A stretch of 64,000 bases of DNA from Bombella saccharophila (GCF_026385475.1 NZ_JANIDW010000001.1:682001-746000), one strand, 5' to 3'; positions 45,063 to 55,005 are shown, counted from the stretch's first letter. Notes: generated by a model not told the origin, from the letters alone. Translations and numbers: made by a program.

Positions 45063-46625
45063 ATGCCTAAGCACTCTCATCACCCGGCTAAACGTCGTGA
45101 TCCACGGCGGAAAACTATGCACCAAATTACGGCAGAGAATGATTCTGTTACGCTTAAGCGCAGCCTAACGGCTACCCAATTACTGCTAATGGGGGTTGGT
45201 ACAACCGTTGGGGCGGGTGTGTATGTCATGACCGGTACCGCAGCAGCGGAGTATGCAGGCCCGGCCGTCCTACTCTCCTTCCTGATTGCCGCAGCGGCCT
45301 GCCTCTTTACTGCCTTTTGCTATGGGGAGCTTTCTTCAACCTTTCCTGTATCTGGCTCGTCCTATTCCTATGCTTATATCTCTATGGGTGAGAGAGCAGC
45401 GTGGAACATTAGCTGGCTCATGTTGTTGGAATATGGCATTTCCTGCACGGCTGTAGCAGCGGGTCTTTCAGGCTATATGAACTCCCTTCTGGGTATCTTT
45501 CATATCCAACTCCCCTTATGGCTAACCCACACCAGCCTACAACCTGTTCCCGGTTCCGAAGGTACGGCCCTAACAGCGGGATGGAGGCTCGACCTCATCG
45601 GGTTTCTCTCCGTCATTTTGGTGACGGCTTTATTAGCGCGAGGGGTGGAGGAATCCGCACGCTTTAACTCCCTTGTCGTCGCCTTAAAAATTGGTGTGTT
45701 ATTCCTCTTTCTCATCATCGGGATAGGCTATGTCACTCCGGCAAATTGGACCCCTTTTATCCCCCCAGCTCAAGCGCATTTTCATTTCGGTGTGGCCGGC
45801 ATCTTCCGGGCAGCCTCAATTATCTTCTTTGCCTATGGCGGCTTCGAGGCTGTCTCTACCGCTTCCTCCGAGGCACGCAACCCAACACGTGATATCCCCA
45901 TAGGGATTATTGGTAGTTTGCTCATCTGCACCGTCATCTACGTTGCTGTGGCCGCTGTCCTTTTAGGAATCGTCCCTTACGCTAAGCTCGATGTGGCAGA
46001 CCCCCTCGCCATAGCAACGCAAGTTATGGGCAAGCCGTGGCTTGCTCTCTTAGTTAATGGCGGGGCAACAATTGGCCTCTCCTCCGTGTTGCTTGGCCTG
46101 ATGTATGGACAATCCCGCATTCTCCTCACAACAGGTCGTGATGGATTAATCCCCCGCATCTTTAGCGAGATACATCCCCGTTATCGCACCCCCGCGCGTG
46201 GAACTTTCATTATGGGTGGGATTATTGCCCTTATGACGGCGACCCTCCCTATTGATATTATCAGCGACCTCGTATCCCTCGGTACAGCTCTTGCCTTTGC
46301 GATGGTCTGCTTTACCGTCATTTGGCAACGCAATTACGCACCTGAAACTAAACGTCCTTTCCGCGTGCCTTTAGGGGGAATCCGCATCCGTGGTTTTTGG
46401 ATTGGAATTACCCCAGTTTTAGGGATCATCTTCTGCCTCGTGATGATCCTCCCATTGCTCTTCAATATGATTCATGCCCTTCTAGGTGGTAATCCCGTAC
46501 CCGTCCTTTTATTGGTGGGTTATCTTCTCGTCGGGGCCTTAACCTATCGTTTTTACGGCTATCATAATTCCCTCATGGCCCCATCACGCCCTCAAGGGCA
46601 AGGGACATCATCTCACCCAGAGTGA
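45063..46625 (+). CDS. APC family amino acid permease (tandem paralogue)
   Basis: A second permease very similar to the gene upstream: both share GAGVYV.TGTAAAEYAG, VLLSFLIAAAACLF, FHFG.AGIFRAASIIFFAYGGFE and AFAMVCFTVIWQRN. They diverge mainly in the loop near residues 150-190 and in the ends, so they may differ in substrate range. ATG 45063 is taken; ATG 45117 is possible. The 3' end overlaps the convergent mscS gene by 13 bases. Substrates are unknown. Confidence 0.88.
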   Translation: MPKHSHHPAKRRDPRRKTMHQITAENDSVTLKRSLTATQLLLMGVGTTVGAGVYVMTGTAAAEYAGPAVLLSFLIAAAACLFTAFCYGELSSTFPVSGSSYSYAYISMGERAAWNISWLMLLEYGISCTAVAAGLSGYMNSLLGIFHIQLPLWLTHTSLQPVPGSEGTALTAGWRLDLIGFLSVILVTALLARGVEESARFNSLVVALKIGVLFLFLIIGIGYVTPANWTPFIPPAQAHFHFGVAGIFRAASIIFFAYGGFEAVSTASSEARNPTRDIPIGIIGSLLICTVIYVAVAAVLLGIVPYAKLDVADPLAIATQVMGKPWLALLVNGGATIGLSSVLLGLMYGQSRILLTTGRDGLIPRIFSEIHPRYRTPARGTFIMGGIIALMTATLPIDIISDLVSLGTALAFAMVCFTVIWQRNYAPETKRPFRVPLGGIRIRGFWIGITPVLGIIFCLVMILPLLFNMIHALLGGNPVPVLLLVGYLLVGALTYRFYGYHNSLMAPSRPQGQGTSSHPE

Positions 46626-47854
46626 GCCTCACTCCCCGGCCCCCTATAGCTGCCCGGCGGGGGACAATGTATGGGGGGTGAGAGCAATGTGTCGGGGTCT
46701 GTTATGTCCAACTTTGCCCCTGTCTCGGGAGAGACAAATGCCACACGCCGCCGTGGCAGGGCTTGTGGGAAATGCTCCCGAATATGGGCAATAGCCTTCT
46801 CCCGAATATCGCAGCGTAAATCCCAGCTTTGCATCGCATTGCGCGCACTGGCAATGATACGCACAGAAATGGCTTGATCTGTACAATCAGCGACCTGAGC
46901 ATCAAACACCTTACCGTCCCATAGGGGGCAGCCCCGCACAATTTCCCGCAAAACAGTGCGGATTTCATCCATTGGGGCGTCATAATCCAACCAAAGAAAT
47001 ACAACCCCTGTAATTGCTGCGGAATTATGGGTCCAATTCTCAAAACGATTTTCAAGAAAATAAGAGATAGGCACAATATGCCGCCGCCAATCCCAGACGC
47101 GCAGCACCACATAGGTGGCCGTTATTTCCTCCACCCAGCACCAATCCCCATTAATCACAACCAAATCTTCCATACGGATAGGCTGAGTAATGGCGATTTG
47201 TACCCCAGCGATAAGATTTGTAAGCAAGCCACGGGCTGATAAACCGACAATCAAAGACGCTGCACCAGCCGAGGCGAAGAGAGAGACCCCATATTGCTTC
47301 ACCGAAGGGAAGAGCATTAACGCTGAAGCAACCGTAATAAGGCCTATCAGAATCTCCCCCAGCCGCCGCAATACTTTAATTTGCGTCTGATGGGCACGCG
47401 CCATGATGTCATCTGCATAATCTAGCCGCTCTAAGCGGTTAAGATACGCCTCTGACATCAAACGAAACGTGATAATAAGCGAAAAGCCTAATACTAATAT
47501 CAATAAAAAGAACAAAAAGAGACGAAGGTCTTGCTCTTGCTCGTAAGAAAATCCTGTCGCTGCTGGCAAGGCCGTAATCAAAGCCAACAACGTAACCATA
47601 ACCTGCATAGGACGCCGCAATGCACTAACGGTATTGCGAATCATCGCCCCACTACGGGTCCCTGGGATGCGTAGAATTAACGCACTGGCCCCATAGCCTA
47701 AATAAAAGGCCGCAAGCCCCACAATAACCAGCATCAACACTGATACGAGTGCAGGCGGCAACCATGACAGCGCACTGCTGAAGGTGAATAAAGCGTCTGT
47801 AAAATGCTGAGACAAAAAGGCGCATCCCCTACTGATAAGGCTAGGCTCTCGCAT
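46613..47854 (-). CDS. Small-conductance mechanosensitive channel family (MscS)
   Basis: An MscS-family protein of about 413 residues. Several N-terminal helices precede the pore-lining region with GASALIVGLSARGLLTNLIAG, followed by the beta domain (RMEDLVVINGDWCWVEEITATYVVLR) and the C-terminal domain. These channels open on membrane tension or act as related ion channels. The start is uncertain: ATG 47854 is used because GTG 47962 would put the first codons over a likely tRNA-Met promoter. Neither has a good ribosome site. Confidence 0.88.
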   Translation of the reverse strand: MREPSLISRGCAFLSQHFTDALFTFSSALSWLPPALVSVLMLVIVGLAAFYLGYGASALILRIPGTRSGAMIRNTVSALRRPMQVMVTLLALITALPAATGFSYEQEQDLRLFLFFLLILVLGFSLIITFRLMSEAYLNRLERLDYADDIMARAHQTQIKVLRRLGEILIGLITVASALMLFPSVKQYGVSLFASAGAASLIVGLSARGLLTNLIAGVQIAITQPIRMEDLVVINGDWCWVEEITATYVVLRVWDWRRHIVPISYFLENRFENWTHNSAAITGVVFLWLDYDAPMDEIRTVLREIVRGCPLWDGKVFDAQVADCTDQAISVRIIASARNAMQSWDLRCDIREKAIAHIREHFPQALPRRRVAFVSPETGAKLDITDPDTLLSPPIHCPPPGSYRGPGSEAHSG

Positions 47855-47928
47855 GAGGGAAAATAACAGGCCATCAAGCGAAATAACATAGAAAAGACGG
47901 AAAAAACGTAAAGCCACCCCCCAGAGTG

Positions 47929-47957
47929 TTGACTCCCCCACCAGCTTGCCATAAAAG
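47929..47957 (+). promoter_or_regulatory. Putative sigma-70 promoter of tRNA-Met
   Basis: TTGACT, a 17-base spacer and TAAAAG lie about 38 bases before the tRNA-Met 5' end. The -35 is five of six from consensus and the -10 four of six. It overlaps the upstream part of the mscS frame on the other strand. Confidence 0.45.
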
Positions 47958-47994
47958 CACACCCATCGTGAGCAGAGACTTGCGAAAACGTGAT

Positions 47995-48069
47995 GGCGGC
48001 GTAGCTCAGCGGTAGAGCAGGGGAATCATAATCCCTTGGTCGGCGGTTCAAATCCGTCCGCCGCTACCA
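47995..48069 (+). tRNA. tRNA-Met (CAT), elongator type
   Basis: A complete cloverleaf with encoded CCA. The acceptor stem is GGCGGCG against CGCCGCT, the D arm starts GCTC, the anticodon loop is ATCATAA with CAT in the middle, and the T arm is GGCGG-TTCAAAT-CCGTC. The first acceptor pair is a G-U. The body is like alphaproteobacterial elongator tRNA-Met; a lysidine-modified tRNA-Ile2, which also has CAT, usually begins GGGCC and is less likely. The CCA end runs to 48069. Confidence 0.93.
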
Positions 48070-48164
48070 TCTTCCTTCCTATATAATATAGTATGATGCA
48101 CCCTCTACTCCGTCTTAGATAAAATGGTGTTGCGTGGTACTGCTCTAACTACTCTCAAACCAAA

Positions 48165-48200
48165 TAAAAAAGCAGATTAGCTTAAAAAGCCAATCTGCCT
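48165..48200 (-). terminator. Rho-independent terminator of the DUF4167 gene
   Basis: Read on the minus strand, GCAGATTGGCT and AGCTAATCTGC pair across a TTTTA loop (one G-U pair) and run into TTTTTT. It lies 29 bases after the DUF4167 stop, and may also act as an end for the tRNA-Met transcript. Confidence 0.8.
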
Positions 48201-48228
48201 TTACATCACCCCCTAAACTGAGGCTCTA

Positions 48229-48702
48229 TCACTCATCATCATCCTGAGCCTCGGCCTCTTCCTCATGGCGTTCAGCACGTCTCCGCCGTTCTGTCGGGCG
48301 GCGTTCACTGCTGCTCGCTACAGGGGCAGAATCATCTTCATCCTGTTCCCTGCGCTCCCGCGCATCGCGGCGTTCTTGCCGTGCTTGCTCATAATTGCGC
48401 TGCCGCTCGGCACGCTCTTGCTGAGCAGCTTGTGCGGCTTGATTCATCGCATTCAAAACACGGAAATAATGCTCCGCATGTTGGAAATAGGCCTCCGCTT
48501 GCACACGGTCCCCCGTGCCGGTCGCATCGCGCCCTAGCTGAAGATATTTCTCAAAAAGCTGCTGAGCTGTGCCACGAATACGCAAATCCGGCCCGTGACT
48601 CTCGAACACATGGTTCCGGTTCAGAGGAATCTGACCATTATTGCCGCGGGACGTTCCCCCGCCCCCGCCTGCACGATGATGACGGTTCCTCATTCGCTTC
48701 AT
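48229..48702 (-). CDS. DUF4167 domain protein
   Basis: A 157-residue protein that starts with a basic/glycine-rich segment (MKRMRNRHHRAGGGGG) and a conserved helical part (RIRGTAQQLFEKYLQLGRDA, then AEAYFQHAEHYFRVL) which defines DUF4167. The second half is a charged, Arg/Glu-rich tail, probably disordered or coiled coil. The function is unknown; the family sits next to prmC-prfA in most alphaproteobacteria, which hints at a link with translation or RNA. It ends with a clear terminator. Confidence 0.9.
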   Translation of the reverse strand: MKRMRNRHHRAGGGGGTSRGNNGQIPLNRNHVFESHGPDLRIRGTAQQLFEKYLQLGRDATGTGDRVQAEAYFQHAEHYFRVLNAMNQAAQAAQQERAERQRNYEQARQERRDARERREQDEDDSAPVASSSERRPTERRRRAERHEEEAEAQDDDE

Positions 48703-48883
48703 ATTTTTAAACCCGCAATCTTTTCAAAACGGTGCATTAAAGCAGCTAATTCGTTATTTCTTCTCTACAGTCGGAAGAAACACCATAACGAAGAGGCAAT
48801 GGACATCTCTACGCCATATCGCGCCTCTTTCTCTTTAACAGAGCGCAATCTACCAGGCATTAACGCATAAGCCAACTGCTTTC

Positions 48884-49723
48884 CTACGAAAAGGTAAGAA
48901 CCAACGCACGTTCTATCCCTCCAAGGTCTTTCCGGCACGCTACACGCTTTAACCCCTCGGCCTCTGCCAATAAGGTTACGGCCTCGGCTTGGCCTATCCC
49001 TAGCTCTAAAATTGCACAGCCATCTTCTGCCAATAAATGCGGTAGGCTTTTGCATAAAGCACGATAGGCGGTTAGCCCATCATCTCCGCCATCTAAAGCA
49101 CGATGTGGCTCATACTGCCGAACCTCCGGCATGAGCTGTGCCATGGCCTCATGCTCAATATATGGCGGGTTAGAGAGCACCACATCAAAAGGCCCCTTCA
49201 CCGCCTCTGCCCAGCAGCCTGCGATAAAAGCGGCTCGCTCTGCTAAGTGATTCCGCCGCGCATTATGCTGGGCTAATTGTGCAGCTTGGGGTGTAATATC
49301 CACCCCCAATCCCCACGCTTGCGGATACTCACTGAGAGCAGCCAAGAGCAAACAACCCGTCCCTGTCCCTATATCCAGAATCGAGCGTACAGACTCACGC
49401 TCTGGCTTATGCGCCAATAACGCCTCAATTAGGCTCTCACTATCCCCGCGTGGGATGAGCGTCTCTGGTGAGACGGAGACATCCAACGTCCAAAAGCCCT
49501 GCTCCCCCGTGATGAAGGCCATAGGCTCCCGCGCACATCGCCGCTCCAGCGCGGTGGAAAAACGATCCACAGGTGCAGCCTCAATCTCCGTAAGCTGCAT
49601 AAGCTCCAGCGGCGTACATTCACACGCCCAGCAAAGCAATAAACGTGCCTCAGCGCTAGCATCTTCAATCCCTGCGAGAGAAAGCCTCTCCACGGCGTGC
49701 CGTAAAAGGTCTATTTTACGCAT
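48884..49723 (-). CDS. prmC: Peptide chain release factor N5-glutamine methyltransferase
   Basis: PrmC methylates the glutamine of the GGQ motif in release factors. The catalytic motif VLSNPPYIEHEA and SAM site ILDIGTGTGCLLLAAL are clear, with an N-terminal helical domain of ~80 residues that recognises the release factor. Length 279 is normal. Its substrate gene prfA is about 540 bases upstream, separated by a divergent plus-strand gene, as if that gene had entered the prfA-prmC pair. Confidence 0.95.
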   Translation of the reverse strand: MRKIDLLRHAVERLSLAGIEDASAEARLLLCWACECTPLELMQLTEIEAAPVDRFSTALERRCAREPMAFITGEQGFWTLDVSVSPETLIPRGDSESLIEALLAHKPERESVRSILDIGTGTGCLLLAALSEYPQAWGLGVDITPQAAQLAQHNARRNHLAERAAFIAGCWAEAVKGPFDVVLSNPPYIEHEAMAQLMPEVRQYEPHRALDGGDDGLTAYRALCKSLPHLLAEDGCAILELGIGQAEAVTLLAEAEGLKRVACRKDLGGIERALVLTFS

Positions 49724-49767
49724 AACATCATCTCCGGCGGCTCACCTGTCTTTTTTGGGAGGATAAC

Positions 49768-50256
49768 ATGACCATACGCCCGTACCTCCGTTCCGTACTC
49801 TTATCCTCTTTAGGCGGTTTCATCCTCACCGCCTCGGCATGGAGTGCCACAACACCCCCCATGCCCGATGGCCCAACGGGAGGGAGTTTTACCGTCCATG
49901 ATGGCCGCGCCTCGGATGAATTATCCGAAGAATCACGCCTTTATGTAAATGGACAGCTTGCAGCGACCTTCCATCTCGACCTCGCCCATGCTGATGATTC
50001 CGCTATTATTCCACTCCCTTTAGGCCGGACGGACCTGCCTTACAGCCTGTGCGGTACAATCACCATTATGCGTGATGGCCATGCTGTAACGCACTCAGTA
50101 AGTGGGGAAGGCGTCCTCCATAACCCCGATGGGCATTATTACGAAGCCATCGGCACAGAAGAGTTTAAAGATTTCTTCTTGATGGATGAGGATGACCCCA
50201 CCGCCGCTGAGCATCGCAATGGCCCTTCCTCCCGCTGTATTACCTCCAACAGCTAA
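49768..50256 (+). CDS. Secreted protein of unknown function (162 aa)
   Basis: I do not recognise this family. GGGAGGATAAC precedes ATG 49768. A Sec signal peptide spans residues 1 to about 27 (basic RPYLRS, hydrophobic core, ASAWSA). The mature ~135 residues are polar, with probable beta strands (SRLYVNGQLAATFHLDL, SLCGTITIM), one cysteine in the middle and one near the end (SSRCITSNS) that could form a disulfide, and an acidic segment DEDDPTAAEH. It sits between prfA and prmC on the opposite strand, breaking their usual order. Confidence 0.75.
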   Translation: MTIRPYLRSVLLSSLGGFILTASAWSATTPPMPDGPTGGSFTVHDGRASDELSEESRLYVNGQLAATFHLDLAHADDSAIIPLPLGRTDLPYSLCGTITIMRDGHAVTHSVSGEGVLHNPDGHYYEAIGTEEFKDFFLMDEDDPTAAEHRNGPSSRCITSNS

Positions 50257-50265
50257 TCGCGACCA

Positions 50266-51339
50266 TTAAGGCTGGCCAATTTCCTCCGCCAAAAGGGCCA
50301 TCTGCTCATGATGGGTGAGCGCATTGACAATCTCACCAAACTCTCCGCTCATTACCTGAGCAATCTTATAAAGGGTCAGATTGATGCGGTGGTCCGTCAC
50401 GCGCCCTTGGGGGAAATTATAGGTCCGAATCCGCTCCGAGCGATCCCCCGTCCCCACTTGGGACTTACGATCTGCCGCGCGGTTCTCATGGGCTTTTTGG
50501 CGTTCTGCCTCATAAAGACGAGCGCGCAAAATCTGCATTGCCTTGGCCTTATTGCGGTGCTGGCTCTTTTCCTCCTGCATCGCTACGACAACACCCGTGG
50601 GTAAATGTGTGATACGGACAGCACTTTCAGTCTTATTCACATGCTGTCCCCCTGCACCGGAGGCACGATACACATCAATCCGTAAATCTTCCTCATTTAC
50701 CTCCACATCCACTTCTTCCGCCTCTGGCAGAACAGCGACTGTAACAGTGGAGGTATGTATCCGGCCTTGGCTCTCTGTCGCAGGGACACGTTGAACCCGA
50801 TGCACACCAGATTCATACTTAAACCGTGCAAACACGCCGCGCCCTGTGATGGTCGCCATCCCCTCCTTCATGCCAGAAAGTTCACTCTCTGTGAGGGACA
50901 TGACCTCAAAACGCCAGCCGTTATTTTCAGCAAAACGGCGATAAGCCTCAAATAATTCTGCAGCGAAAAGAGCCGCCTCATCCCCACCAGCAGCGGGTCG
51001 AACCTCTAAAATCGCGCTACGCTCATCAGCATCATCGCGAGGGAGCAGTGCAAGCTGCATCGCCTGCTCCAAAGCGGGCATTTCCGCCTCGACCTCTTCT
51101 AACTCTTGCTGAGCAAGCTCTTTCATCTCCGGATCTTGCAAAAGGCTTTGCGCCTCTTTGAGACGTTTCTGCCCCTCTTGCCATGCCCGAATCGCCGCAA
51201 CAGGCTCCTCCATCGCCGCATAATCACGCGATAGACGGGAGAAAGCCTCTCCCTCCACCTCACCAGAGGCCATGAGAGCCTGCAATTCCTCAAAACGAGC
51301 AATAATCAGCTCTAGCTTATGCTCAATCGCCGTGCTCAT
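50266..51339 (-). CDS. prfA: Peptide chain release factor 1
   Basis: RF1 ends translation at UAG and UAA. The catalytic GGQ is in [13 protein letters not shown], and the codon-recognising PxT-type region reads [14 protein letters not shown]. Length 357 is normal, and there is no frameshift site (that belongs to RF2). It overlaps the hisS stop as ATGA, so the order ispG-hisS-prfA is one transcription unit. Confidence 0.96.
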   Translation of the reverse strand: MSTAIEHKLELIIARFEELQALMASGEVEGEAFSRLSRDYAAMEEPVAAIRAWQEGQKRLKEAQSLLQDPEMKELAQQELEEVEAEMPALEQAMQLALLPRDDADERSAILEVRPAAGGDEAALFAAELFEAYRRFAENNGWRFEVMSLTESELSGMKEGMATITGRGVFARFKYESGVHRVQRVPATESQGRIHTSTVTVAVLPEAEEVDVEVNEEDLRIDVYRASGAGGQHVNKTESAVRITHLPTGVVVAMQEEKSQHRNKAKAMQILRARLYEAERQKAHENRAADRKSQVGTGDRSERIRTYNFPQGRVTDHRINLTLYKIAQVMSGEFGEIVNALTHHEQMALLAEEIGQP

Positions 51340-52586
51340 GAGTTCCGAGCGCGCTCCAAAGCCTCAACAAGCTGCCCAATGGGGACTTCCTCTTGCTCCC
51401 GTGTGGCCAGATGACGCAACTGCACCACATCACGAGCGAGGTCATCATCACCGAGGAAAAGAACATGAGATGCCCCGGATTGCACAACGCGATCCATCCG
51501 CTTCTTCATATTCCCTCGCGTCTCTATCGCAAGGGAGAAACCATGGTCACGCAATGTGCGGGCAAGAGACGCCGCCTTGAGCAAGGCTGTATCTCCCATA
51601 GGAAGAATCGCAACATCGCTCACCTCCTCCGCAGGGGGGGCAATTAATGCCGCAAGACGCTCAATCCCCGCAGCCCAACCGATACACGGCACGGCAGGGC
51701 CGCCCATCTCCTCCACTAATCCTTCATAACGACCACCAGCCAACACCGTCCCTTGTGCGCCCAATTTATCCGTGACGAACTCAAAGACTGTATGGCTGTA
51801 ATAATCCAACCCACGCACAATGCGGGGATTCTCCACAAATGCGACGCCAAAAGCCGCTAAGGCCGCCTTCAACTCCTGCCAGAAATGACGAGAATCCTCA
51901 TTAAGGAAATCATCAAACGCAGGGGCATCCGCTAAGAGGGCTTTATCCTGCTCGGCCTTACTATCCAAAATGCGCAAAGGATTCAGCGCAAGCCGTGCCC
52001 GACTCTCTTCCGAGAGACGCTCTTCATGCTGACGAAAATAAGCGACCAGCGCCTCCCGCCATGCCATACGGCTCGCTTTATCGCCCAGCGTATTTAGCTC
52101 CAGCGTAAGGTCACCACCCAAGCCAAGCGAGACCAGAAAATCCCGCGCCATGGCGATAATCTCTGCATCCCGAAAAGCACTCTCCGCCCCAATCAGCTCC
52201 GCCCCAATTTGATGAAACTGGCGAAAACGGCCTTTTTGTGGACGCTCATAACGGAACATCGGCCCCGTATAGAAAATCTTCTGCGGGAGGGCTTGCGTCA
52301 ACGCATTGGAGACTAACGCCCGTGCAACCCCCGCTGTCCCTTCTGGACGTAAGGTGAGGCTCTCACCACCGCGATCCTCAAATGTGTACATCTCCTTAGA
52401 GACAACATCCGAGCTTTCCCCTAAGGAGCGCGCAAAAACGGCCGTGTCCTCAAAAATAGGCGTTGCCCATTGGCGAAAACCATAGCGGTGGAAGATTGTC
52501 TGCCCAGCGTCAATCACCTGCTGATGGCGGCGCATATCCTCGCCTAAAAGGTCCTTTGTCCCGCGCGGGGGTTGCAAACGTGCCAT
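51336..52586 (-). CDS. hisS: Histidyl-tRNA synthetase
   Basis: A class II aminoacyl-tRNA synthetase. It has the N-terminal [11 protein letters not shown]-like start, motif 2 in [17 protein letters not shown], and the histidine signature [11 protein letters not shown] with a C-terminal anticodon-binding domain. Length is 416. Its ATG overlaps the ispG stop by one base and its stop overlaps prfA. Confidence 0.96.
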   Translation of the reverse strand: MARLQPPRGTKDLLGEDMRRHQQVIDAGQTIFHRYGFRQWATPIFEDTAVFARSLGESSDVVSKEMYTFEDRGGESLTLRPEGTAGVARALVSNALTQALPQKIFYTGPMFRYERPQKGRFRQFHQIGAELIGAESAFRDAEIIAMARDFLVSLGLGGDLTLELNTLGDKASRMAWREALVAYFRQHEERLSEESRARLALNPLRILDSKAEQDKALLADAPAFDDFLNEDSRHFWQELKAALAAFGVAFVENPRIVRGLDYYSHTVFEFVTDKLGAQGTVLAGGRYEGLVEEMGGPAVPCIGWAAGIERLAALIAPPAEEVSDVAILPMGDTALLKAASLARTLRDHGFSLAIETRGNMKKRMDRVVQSGASHVLFLGDDDLARDVVQLRHLATREQEEVPIGQLVEALERARNS

Positions 52587-53707
52587 TAATGTGCGGCCTT
52601 CTCCGCTGTGCCAGCCTCTATCGCTTCCACGCGTGCTTCTACCAGCTGGACAATATGCTCAATCATATTCTCAGCAGGCATTGTATGGTCCTGCTTACCC
52701 GCAGCATAGACCATATGGCGACCAGAGCCACCGCCCGTCACCCCAATGTCGGTCATCAAAGCCTCACCCGGGCCATTAACCACACAACCAATGATGGAGA
52801 GTGTCAACGGTGTTTTAATATGCTGCAACCGATCCTCCAACGTCTGGACAGTTTCCACCACATTAAAGCCCTGCCGCGCACAAGACGGGCATGAAATAAT
52901 CTTCACCCCACGATGACGCAGACCAAGGGATTTGAGAATATCCCACCCAACCAGCACTTCTTCCTCTGGAGGGGCAGATAGTGAGACACGCATCGTATCA
53001 CCCACGCCAGCCCAAAGGAGATTACCAAGCCCTAGTGCGGATTTCACCGTCCCAGCACGTTTAGACCCGGCCTCTGTAATGCCAATATGAAGCGGATGAT
53101 CACAACAAGCAGCAAGCTGCTTATAGGCTTCCACCGCCATAAAGACATCCGAAGCCTTCACGCTGATTTTAAACTCATGAAAATCATGATCCTGAAGAAT
53201 CTTCGCATGCTCTAACGCACTTTCGACAAGGGCTTCCGGCTTTGGCTCACCATATTTCTCCAATAGGTGACGCTCCAAAGAGCCAGCATTGACCCCAATA
53301 CGAATGGAACAACCATGATCACGCGCTGCCTTTACAACCTCGCGCACACGCTCCGCACTGCCGATATTCCCCGGATTAATCCGCAAACAAGCGGCCCCCG
53401 CCTCGGCAGCCTCAATAGCCCGTTTATAGTGGAAATGGATATCCGCAACGATCGGTGCGTTTACCTCTTCCACAATGGTTTTTAAAGCCTCTGTGCTGGC
53501 AACATCAGGACAAGATACACGCACAATATCCACGCCAGCTAACTCAGCTTTGCGGATCTGAGCAATTGTACCTTCAATATCCGTCGTGAGTGTATTGGTC
53601 ATGGTCTGCACCGAGACCGGCGCATCACCACCAACGGCAACATCACCAACATAGATCTTCCGTGACTTACGGCGCTCAATATGCTGATAAGGACGTAAAC
53701 TGCTCAT
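52586..53707 (-). CDS. ispG: 4-hydroxy-3-methylbut-2-enyl diphosphate synthase
   Basis: IspG (GcpE) acts near the end of the MEP isoprenoid pathway and carries a 4Fe-4S cluster. The cluster cysteines lie in [10 protein letters not shown] and in [10 protein letters not shown]; the TIM-barrel part has [13 protein letters not shown]. Length 373. GGAGAGG is directly before ATG 53707, and hairpins lie just upstream. It feeds the isoprenoid needs of the ubiquinone and undecaprenyl genes in this window. Confidence 0.96.
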   Translation of the reverse strand: MSSLRPYQHIERRKSRKIYVGDVAVGGDAPVSVQTMTNTLTTDIEGTIAQIRKAELAGVDIVRVSCPDVASTEALKTIVEEVNAPIVADIHFHYKRAIEAAEAGAACLRINPGNIGSAERVREVVKAARDHGCSIRIGVNAGSLERHLLEKYGEPKPEALVESALEHAKILQDHDFHEFKISVKASDVFMAVEAYKQLAACCDHPLHIGITEAGSKRAGTVKSALGLGNLLWAGVGDTMRVSLSAPPEEEVLVGWDILKSLGLRHRGVKIISCPSCARQGFNVVETVQTLEDRLQHIKTPLTLSIIGCVVNGPGEALMTDIGVTGGGSGRHMVYAAGKQDHTMPAENMIEHIVQLVEARVEAIEAGTAEKAAH

Positions 53708-53719
53708 TAAAACCTCTCC

Positions 53720-53772
53720 GGGTCGCCAGTCTGCGACCCATGATTAACCTACTTGCTTTAGGGAAAAGCAAG
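53720..53772 (-). repeat. Two hairpins in the rodZ-ispG gap
   Basis: On the minus strand a stem CTTGCTTT/AAAGCAAG (53752-53772) is followed by GGGTCGC/GCGACCC (53720-53739), both perfect with five- and six-base loops. The second ends right at the ispG Shine-Dalgarno. There is no T run, so they are not plain terminators; they could limit read-through or ribosome access. Confidence 0.6.
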
Positions 53773-53793
53773 CACAATACGCGGCGACGTTTA

Positions 53794-55005
53794 TTAGTGC
53801 CCCTCTGGCGTGGGTGCTGCCCCTGTTATAACAGAGCCATAACCATAACGACCTTGTGTTATGGCAGTAGCATCAACAACCAGATTCCGAACAACCCGTC
53901 CACGCTGCCCTAAAGGTGCGCTTACAACATTCCCTGTCTGAAAAACAACACCCCCCGCATTACCACAGGTGATGCGATAACTCGCTCCGGCTGTCCCCTG
54001 CCATGTTTCGCCCGGTTTTAGGAGACGTGACACTAGGACTTTACCCGTTGCATCACTGATCTGCACCCAGCTATCCTCATGGGCCACAATTGCCACCGTA
54101 TTTTCATCAGATGAAGCAGCCGGTTGTGCCTGAACAGGAGCAGCTGGCGGTTGCACAGCCTGCTGAGCAGAAGGAGGGGGCGGTTGCGTTACATCCTGAG
54201 ATTGGACAGACGGCATTGGGGCAGGCACCACAGGACCGCTAGACTCAGCAGCTTGGCCTTTCTCAAGTGATGGATGCGCGGCATCCTGACCGCCCATATG
54301 GTCCCCTGCTACATTATTAGGCTCTGCCCCCGGTGAGATGACCTCCGGTGCGGGGGCGAGGTCAGGGGTATCTTTTGCAACATTATCCTGCTTCGGCCCC
54401 TCATCCTGCGTTGTACTCGGCGCTGTGACCTGCGGCAAAGGAGCGGTTTGGTCCCCCCCTACGGAGCCTGTCGATGTCTCTCCTGAGGACGTCGCAACAG
54501 CCCCACCCTCTTTATGATCTACAGGCTGAGCATCATGACTATCAGCCACATGCGCCGGTAAAAGAGACGAAGCAAGTTCCCCATGGGAGTAGAAATGATA
54601 CCAGCCGGCATATCCCCCAATTATAACAACTAGCCCAACACCTAATAACCCCCACAACCCAGCGGAGCGTCCCTCGTGCGGGCCGGGAAGTTCTACTTGG
54701 ACAGTTTGCCGTTTAGGGACAAAGGAAGCCAGCTCTCGCTCGGCCTGCTCCATAATACTCGCGACATCAAGCTCCAAAAAATGAGCATAACTCTTGATGA
54801 AGCCAAGAGCATAGACTTTATCGGGCAGCTCAGAATAACGCTCCCCTTCAATCGCTTGTAAGGTTGCACGCCGCATTTTGAGATGCGATTCAACCTGCTC
54901 TAAGCTCCAACCACGCTCCATACGCCGGCCCCGTAAACGGGCACCAAGTGTCACAGATGGCTGTCCGGCTGTATTTTGTCCCGTTGTCGCTTCTGTCATG
55001 CCCAC
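53794..55005 (-). CDS. RodZ-like helix-turn-helix membrane protein
   Basis: A 403-residue protein with the RodZ layout: an N-terminal HTH of the Xre type (TLGARLRGRRMERGWSLEQV, residues ~20-100), one membrane helix near residues 118-138, a long Pro/Ala/Gln/Ser linker (~140-300) and a C-terminal beta domain (DUF4115; DSWVQISDATGKVLVSRLLKPGE). RodZ joins MreB to the cell-wall machinery. The location before ispG-hisS is the same in E. coli (rodZ-ispG-hisS), supporting the call. Confidence 0.88.
   Translation of the reverse strand: MGMTEATTGQNTAGQPSVTLGARLRGRRMERGWSLEQVESHLKMRRATLQAIEGERYSELPDKVYALGFIKSYAHFLELDVASIMEQAERELASFVPKRQTVQVELPGPHEGRSAGLWGLLGVGLVVIIGGYAGWYHFYSHGELASSLLPAHVADSHDAQPVDHKEGGAVATSSGETSTGSVGGDQTAPLPQVTAPSTTQDEGPKQDNVAKDTPDLAPAPEVISPGAEPNNVAGDHMGGQDAAHPSLEKGQAAESSGPVVPAPMPSVQSQDVTQPPPPSAQQAVQPPAAPVQAQPAASSDENTVAIVAHEDSWVQISDATGKVLVSRLLKPGETWQGTAGASYRITCGNAGGVVFQTGNVVSAPLGQRGRVVRNLVVDATAITQGRYGYGSVITGAAPTPEGH

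Noticed and set aside
47995-48069. Reading the CAT tRNA as tRNA-Ile2 or initiator tRNA
   Set aside because: The body and acceptor stem fit elongator tRNA-Met; initiator tRNA has a C1-A72 mismatch and three G-C pairs in the anticodon stem, which are absent here.
49455-49766. 103-codon frame antisense to prmC
   Set aside because: It overlaps a gene with a full NPPY motif and lacks a ribosome site.
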